Shown here: piece after piece, positions 59,638 to 64,000 of the stretch | How positions within the stretch are numbered: the first letter of the stretch is position 1 | How the letters are laid out: the number at the start of each line of letters is the position of its first letter | Assembly (NCBI GenBank): GCA_016841765.1 | Contig: JAENYN010000014.1 | Location: 1 to 64,000 of the forward strand | DNA length: 64,000 bases | Direction: 5' to 3' | Origin: Guptibacillus hwajinpoensis | GTDB taxonomy: Bacteria; Bacillota; Bacilli; Bacillales; Bacillaceae_O | Notes under the pieces: generated by a model | Databases searched by the model: none | What the model saw: the letters and a program-made list of their open reading frames with translations, nothing else | Told to the model about the DNA's origin: nothing | Translations under genes and position numbers: made by a program

Positions 59638-62045
59638 TAGTAGCAAAAGTGATAGTGGACGTGCCGGCCAATCAGACGGACAGGCCGTTTGATTACCTGG
59701 TACCGGAACAATGGCAGGGGGCAATCAGGCCGGGCATGCGTGTAGTCGTCCCGTTTGGCCCCCGGAAGCTGCAGGGGTTTGTCGTCGGCATCCAGGAAGG
59801 AAGCGATGTGAAGCGGCTAAAAGAAATTGAAGAAGTCCTGGACCCTGAGCCGGTACTAACGGATGAACTGCTGCAGCTCGGGTTCTGGCTGAGTGATAGC
59901 ACCCTTTCCTTCGCCCTCACAGCCTTTCAGGTCATGCTGCCGGCCGCAATGAAAGCGAAATATGAAAAAGAAGTTGCCTTGAGTGAAGGAACCGGTGAGG
60001 AAGAGTTATCAGAGGCTGTGAGGCCGCTTTTTGCCGGAGAACGCTCAATCCGCTGGAAGGACATCGATTCATCACTTTACGCAGCGCTCCAAAAGGAAAT
60101 CACCGCAAAACATCTTGATGTCATCTACCATGTCAAGGATCGTGCCGGGAAGAAAACGGCGAGATATATCAAGCCCGCGTTTACGGGTACAGCACTGGAA
60201 CAAGTGATGAAGGCCTTGAACAAGCAGGCGGTGAAACAGAAAGACGTTCTTGCATTTTTCATCAAATCGGAAAAACCGATACTGCTGAAAGAATTGCTTG
60301 ATGCAGCAGATACAACGGAAGCACCTGTAAAAGCTCTTATCGAAAAAGGAATCTTGATCGAAGAAGAAGTGGAAGCATTCAGGGATCCATATAAGGAACG
60401 CGAATTCACCAGGACAACAGCGCTGGAGTTATCGGATGAACAGCAGCGTGCGTTCGATTCCATTTCAAAAGAAATCGAACAGAATAACCATAAGGTATTT
60501 CTTTTGCATGGAATTACAGGAAGCGGCAAGACTGAAGTGTATCTACAGGCGATTGACGAAGTGCTCAAGCAGGGTAAAGAAGCCATCGTGCTCGTTCCAG
60601 AAATATCGCTAACCCCCCAGATGGTTGAGCGGTTCAAAGGAAGGTTCGGGTCACTTGTAGCGGTGCTGCACAGCGGCTTATCCATCGGTGAGAAGTATGA
60701 CGAATGGCGGAAAATCCAGCAAGGCCGTGTGAAAGTTGCAGTCGGCGCCCGTTCGGCTGTTTTTGCGCCGTTTGAGAACCTGGGCATGATTATTATCGAT
60801 GAAGAGCATGAAACGAGCTATAAACAGGAAGAAAATCCGCGCTATCATGCCCGCAATGTCGCCATCTGGCGCGGGGAACATCACCGGTGCCCGGTTGTGC
60901 TCGGGAGCGCAACACCTTCACTGGAAACCTATGCCAGGGCTTCCAAAGGGGTATACGAATTGCTCGAGCTGGAGAACCGCCACAATGATCGTTCGCTTCC
61001 TGAAGTTAAAATTGTCGATATGAGGGAGGAACTGCGGGACGGAAACCGCTCGATGTTTTCACACGAACTTTTCGGAAAGCTTCAGGACCGCCTGGGAAAA
61101 GGGGAACAAAGTGTCCTGTTTTTGAATAGGCGCGGGTTCTCGACGTTTGTCATGTGCAGGGACTGCGGTTATGTGATAGAGTGTCCTCATTGTGACATTT
61201 CCCTTACGTACCATAAACGCCATAACAGCATGAAATGCCACTATTGCGGTTATGAGACGCCGCTCCCCCGCCAGTGCCCTGAGTGTGGAAGCGAACATAT
61301 CCGCTTTTTCGGAACCGGGACACAAAAAGTGGAAGAAGAGTTGAACAAAGTGCTACCCGAAGCAAGAGTGCTCCGTATGGATGTCGATACGACCAGGCGC
61401 AAAGGGGCGCACGAGCAGCTCCTGGGAACATTCGGGAGCGGTCAAGCGGATATTCTCCTGGGAACACAGATGATTGCAAAAGGGCTTGATTTCCCCAATG
61501 TGACGCTTGTGGGTGTCCTTGCGGCAGATACGATGCTGCACTTGCCTGATTTCCGGGCTGCTGAAAAAACCTTCCAGCTCCTCACCCAGGTGAGTGGGCG
61601 CGCGGGGCGCCATGAGCTTCCCGGTGAAGTTGTCGTACAGACTTATACACCCGAACATTACAGCGTCGATTTGGCGTCCCGCCACGATTATCGACCGTTT
61701 TACAACCGGGAAATGCTTATGCGGAAGCAGCACCAATATCCGCCGTTTTATTACCTGGCGCTGATTGGCGTATCCCATCCGGAATTGATGCAGGCGGCTG
61801 AAACGACTGATAAGATCACGGCCTACCTGAAATCAAGGCTAAGCTCAAATGCCGTCGTTCTGGGCCCTGTTGCCTCCGCAGTACCGAGGATTAAGGATAG
61901 ATATCGCTATCAATGCATGATAAAATACAAGAATGAGCCCAACTTGACTTCCGTTTTACGGGAACTGTATAAACAGTATGCAAAACAGATGCATAGCGGA
62001 AATTTGCAGATTTCGATCGACATGAATCCGTATATGCTGATGTGA
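59634..62045 (+). CDS. priA: Primosomal replication-restart helicase PriA
   Basis: PriA loads the replisome at stalled forks. The 803-aa protein has an N-terminal DNA-binding domain, Walker A GITGSGKTEVY, Walker B IIDEEHETSY, and a zinc-binding insert with CRDCGYVIECPHC, CHYC and CPEC. The ATG overlaps the coaBC stop (ATGA). Confidence 0.97.
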   Translation: MIVAKVIVDVPANQTDRPFDYLVPEQWQGAIRPGMRVVVPFGPRKLQGFVVGIQEGSDVKRLKEIEEVLDPEPVLTDELLQLGFWLSDSTLSFALTAFQVMLPAAMKAKYEKEVALSEGTGEEELSEAVRPLFAGERSIRWKDIDSSLYAALQKEITAKHLDVIYHVKDRAGKKTARYIKPAFTGTALEQVMKALNKQAVKQKDVLAFFIKSEKPILLKELLDAADTTEAPVKALIEKGILIEEEVEAFRDPYKEREFTRTTALELSDEQQRAFDSISKEIEQNNHKVFLLHGITGSGKTEVYLQAIDEVLKQGKEAIVLVPEISLTPQMVERFKGRFGSLVAVLHSGLSIGEKYDEWRKIQQGRVKVAVGARSAVFAPFENLGMIIIDEEHETSYKQEENPRYHARNVAIWRGEHHRCPVVLGSATPSLETYARASKGVYELLELENRHNDRSLPEVKIVDMREELRDGNRSMFSHELFGKLQDRLGKGEQSVLFLNRRGFSTFVMCRDCGYVIECPHCDISLTYHKRHNSMKCHYCGYETPLPRQCPECGSEHIRFFGTGTQKVEEELNKVLPEARVLRMDVDTTRRKGAHEQLLGTFGSGQADILLGTQMIAKGLDFPNVTLVGVLAADTMLHLPDFRAAEKTFQLLTQVSGRAGRHELPGEVVVQTYTPEHYSVDLASRHDYRPFYNREMLMRKQHQYPPFYYLALIGVSHPELMQAAETTDKITAYLKSRLSSNAVVLGPVASAVPRIKDRYRYQCMIKYKNEPNLTSVLRELYKQYAKQMHSGNLQISIDMNPYMLM

Positions 62046-62084
62046 ACGGAAAGAATTGCTATTGAAAGGAACAAACGAAACGTT

Positions 62085-62564
62085 ATGAGTATATTAAAAA
62101 TTGTCGAGTATCCGGCAGAAATCCTGACCAGAAAATGTGAGAAAGTGGAGCGGTTTGACAGGGATCTGTCGGTTTTTATTGATCATATGTTCGAAACGAT
62201 GGATGCGGCGGATGGCGTAGGCCTTGCCGCACCGCAAGTCAATGCTGCAAAACGGATTGCCGTTGTGGATGTCGGTGATGAAAACGGGAGGATCGAGATA
62301 GTCAACCCTGTCATTTTACAAACTGCCGGCATGCAGACAGGCCCTGAAGGATGCTTAAGCTTTCCGGGATTGTATGGTGAAGTGAAACGTCCTGAATACG
62401 TGAAGCTGAAAGCCCGTGACCGGTATGGAGAGACTTACATGCTGGAAGCTGAAGGGTTTCTGGCCAGGGCTATTCTACACGAAATCGACCATCTTGACGG
62501 TATCCTGTTCACCGAAAAAGTGACCCGGTACTTTGAACCCGAGGAGCTGGATGTCCAGGAGTAA
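62085..62564 (+). CDS. def: Peptide deformylase
   Basis: Removes the N-formyl group of nascent proteins. The 159-aa type 1 enzyme has all three motifs: GVGLAAPQV, EGCLSFP (metal Cys) and HEIDHLDG (metal His pair and catalytic Glu). It is directly followed by fmt, the gene for the reverse, formylating step. ATG 62085 after AAAGGAAC. Confidence 0.97.
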   Translation: MSILKIVEYPAEILTRKCEKVERFDRDLSVFIDHMFETMDAADGVGLAAPQVNAAKRIAVVDVGDENGRIEIVNPVILQTAGMQTGPEGCLSFPGLYGEVKRPEYVKLKARDRYGETYMLEAEGFLARAILHEIDHLDGILFTEKVTRYFEPEELDVQE

Positions 62565-62588
62565 ACCTTGTTGAAAAGGATGAGACAG

Positions 62589-63539
62589 ATGACGAGAATT
62601 ATTTTTATGGGGACGCCTGATTTTGCTGTGCCTGTCCTCCGCCAGATCATCGAGGACGGATATGAAGTGGCGGCAGTCGTGACACAGCCGGACAGGCCGG
62701 TCGGCCGTAAACGGGTCATCACCCCGCCGCCTGTAAAAGTGGAAGCTGAAAAACACGGCATTCCGGTTTTTCAGCCGGAAAAAATAAAAAACAAAGAAGA
62801 ATATGAGCCCATCCTTGCTCTTAAGCCGGATTTGATCGTAACTGCAGCTTTCGGGCAAATACTTCCGAAAGCGATTCTCGAGGCCCCGCCTTATGGCTGC
62901 ATAAATGTCCATGCTTCCCTTTTGCCGGAGCTCAGGGGCGGTGCACCGATCCACTATGCCATACTTGAAGGCAAGGAAAAAACAGGCATCACGATTATGT
63001 ATATGGCAGAAAAGCTTGATGCGGGTGATATCCTTACCCAGGTGGAAATGCCGATCGATGAGAATGACAGCACCGGCTCCCTTCATAACAAGTTGAGTGC
63101 CGCTGGTGCCAGACTGCTTTCTGAAACGGTTCCGGAGCTTCTTGACGGCAACTTGAAGCCTGTGCCCCAGGATGATGGAAAAGCGACATTCGCACCAAAC
63201 ATCAAACGCGAAATGGAGCGCATTGACTGGGCAAGAACCGGTGAAGAAATTTACAACAAAATACGCGGCCTCCACCCATGGCCGGTCGCATTCACAACGT
63301 ATGGCGGCAAGCCGCTTAAAATTTGGTGGGCTGAAAAAGTGCCTGGTTCTCCAGGTGAGCCCGGCACGGTGCTGGCAGTTGAGAAGGATGGTTTCATTGT
63401 AGCTTCTGGCAATGATACCGCATTGAAAGTGACCGACCTGCAGCCATCCGGAAAAAAACGGATGGCAGGCGAGCAGTTTGTGCTTGGGGCCGGCTCTTCC
63501 ATGGAGCCCGGCATGAAGCTCGGTGATCCGAATGGCTGA
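62589..63539 (+). CDS. fmt: Methionyl-tRNA formyltransferase
   Basis: Formylates initiator Met-tRNA with formyl-THF. The 316-aa protein has the formyltransferase core ([16 protein letters not shown], with N/H/D catalytic residues) and a C-terminal OB-like domain. ATG 62589 ([14 protein letters not shown]) is five bases after AAGGATGA; upstream in-frame TTG 62568 and ATG 62580 are less likely. It overlaps rsmB by eight bases. Confidence 0.97.
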   Translation: MTRIIFMGTPDFAVPVLRQIIEDGYEVAAVVTQPDRPVGRKRVITPPPVKVEAEKHGIPVFQPEKIKNKEEYEPILALKPDLIVTAAFGQILPKAILEAPPYGCINVHASLLPELRGGAPIHYAILEGKEKTGITIMYMAEKLDAGDILTQVEMPIDENDSTGSLHNKLSAAGARLLSETVPELLDGNLKPVPQDDGKATFAPNIKREMERIDWARTGEEIYNKIRGLHPWPVAFTTYGGKPLKIWWAEKVPGSPGEPGTVLAVEKDGFIVASGNDTALKVTDLQPSGKKRMAGEQFVLGAGSSMEPGMKLGDPNG

Positions 63540-64000
63540 CCGTAATGTGCGGGAGGCGGCACTTGACATCCTCCTGCAAGTTGAAGAACAGCAATCTTAC
63601 AGTAATCTCTTGTTGAATCAGAAGCTGAATGAATATAAATTGGATTCCAGAGATGCCGGGCTGCTTACCGAAATCGTCTATGGTACCATCCAGCGGAAAT
63701 ACACACTTGATTATTATCTCGGCCCGTTCTTAAAAAATCCGCGCAAGTTGGAAAAATGGGTGCTCATCCTGTTAAGGCTTTCCCTTTACCAGATGGTGTT
63801 CCTGGACCGTGTACCGGAGAGGGCAGTCATCCACCAGGCGGTTGAAATCGCCAAAAAGCGCGGACACCGCGGGATTTCCGGCATGGTAAACGGGGTTTTG
63901 AGAAACATCCAGAGAAATGGAGTGCCGGCGCTTGAAGAAATATCGGACCCTGTCAAGCGGTTAGCGACAGCGACAAGCCATCCCGAGTGGCTCGTCAACA
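63532..64000 (+). CDS. rsmB: 16S rRNA (cytosine-967-C5)-methyltransferase RsmB, 5' part
   Basis: The first 156 codons are in the window; the frame is open at the edge. The N-terminal NusB-like domain ([42 protein letters not shown]) identifies RsmB/Sun, and the catalytic domain lies outside the window. ATG 63532 overlaps the fmt stop; GGTGATC precedes it. Order def-fmt-rsmB matches B. subtilis. Confidence 0.93.
   Translation, partial: MADRNVREAALDILLQVEEQQSYSNLLLNQKLNEYKLDSRDAGLLTEIVYGTIQRKYTLDYYLGPFLKNPRKLEKWVLILLRLSLYQMVFLDRVPERAVIHQAVEIAKKRGHRGISGMVNGVLRNIQRNGVPALEEISDPVKRLATATSHPEWLVN

Overview
This window is a chromosomal segment of an endospore-forming, Gram-positive bacterium of the family Bacillaceae. 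The evidence is gene order that follows the Bacillus subtilis ylbM-to-rsmB region almost gene for gene, sporulation genes (rsfA, spoVD, spoVE, spoIIGA, sigE, sigG, ylmC), strong AGGAGG-type ribosome binding sites, frequent TTG/GTG starts, a T-box leader and three PyrR attenuators. MurE carries the DNPR motif of meso-diaminopimelate ligases. I cannot name the species from sequence alone.

Layout. 0-7 kb: tmcAL (ylbM) on the minus strand, then ylbN-rpmF, a crotonase-family gene, rsfA, ylbP (minus), panE and a small DUF3397-type membrane protein. 7-28 kb: bshC, then the division/cell-wall cluster mraZ-rsmH-ftsL-pbpB-spoVD-murE-murF-mraY-murD-spoVE-(no murG)-murB-divIB-ylxW-ylxX-sbp-ftsA-ftsZ. 28-35.7 kb: spoIIGA-sigE-sigG, ylmC, ylmDE, sepF, ylmGH, divIVA. 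36-41 kb: T-box-controlled ileS, ylyA, lspA and an RluD-type pseudouridine synthase. 41.3-53.2 kb: the complete pyrimidine operon pyrR-P-B-C-AA-AB-K-D-F-E. 53.7-64 kb: rqcH (minus), yloC, remA, gmk, rpoZ, coaBC, priA, def, fmt and the 5' part of rsmB.

How the genes work together. The cluster makes UDP-MurNAc-pentapeptide and lipid I (MurB/E/F/D, MraY), polymerises and cross-links septal wall (PBP2B; SpoVD/SpoVE in sporulation), and builds the Z-ring (FtsA, FtsZ, SepF, DivIB, FtsL, DivIVA). SpoIIGA activates pro-SigE in the mother cell and SigG runs the late forespore. The pyr operon makes UMP under PyrR attenuation.

The coding content is classical; I found no clearly new multigene system. 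The less ordinary material is between genes. (1) A 276-bp MITE-like element has 27-bp terminal inverted repeats and a perfect 8-bp target duplication, plus a truncated and a decayed relative; two of them carry a 61-bp nested insertion at the same short motif. (2) A dispersed hairpin repeat appears singly and as a 126/127-bp tandem array before spoIIGA, with inner arms that change sequence but stay complementary. (3) A 4 x 51-bp tandem array precedes ylyA. (4) murG is absent between spoVE and murB, while murF is present. (5) Several control sites are legible: a three-GTGG MraZ box with 10-bp periodicity, a SigH promoter before ftsA, a 22-bp-spaced spoIIG promoter, and a hairpin covering the sigG ribosome binding site.
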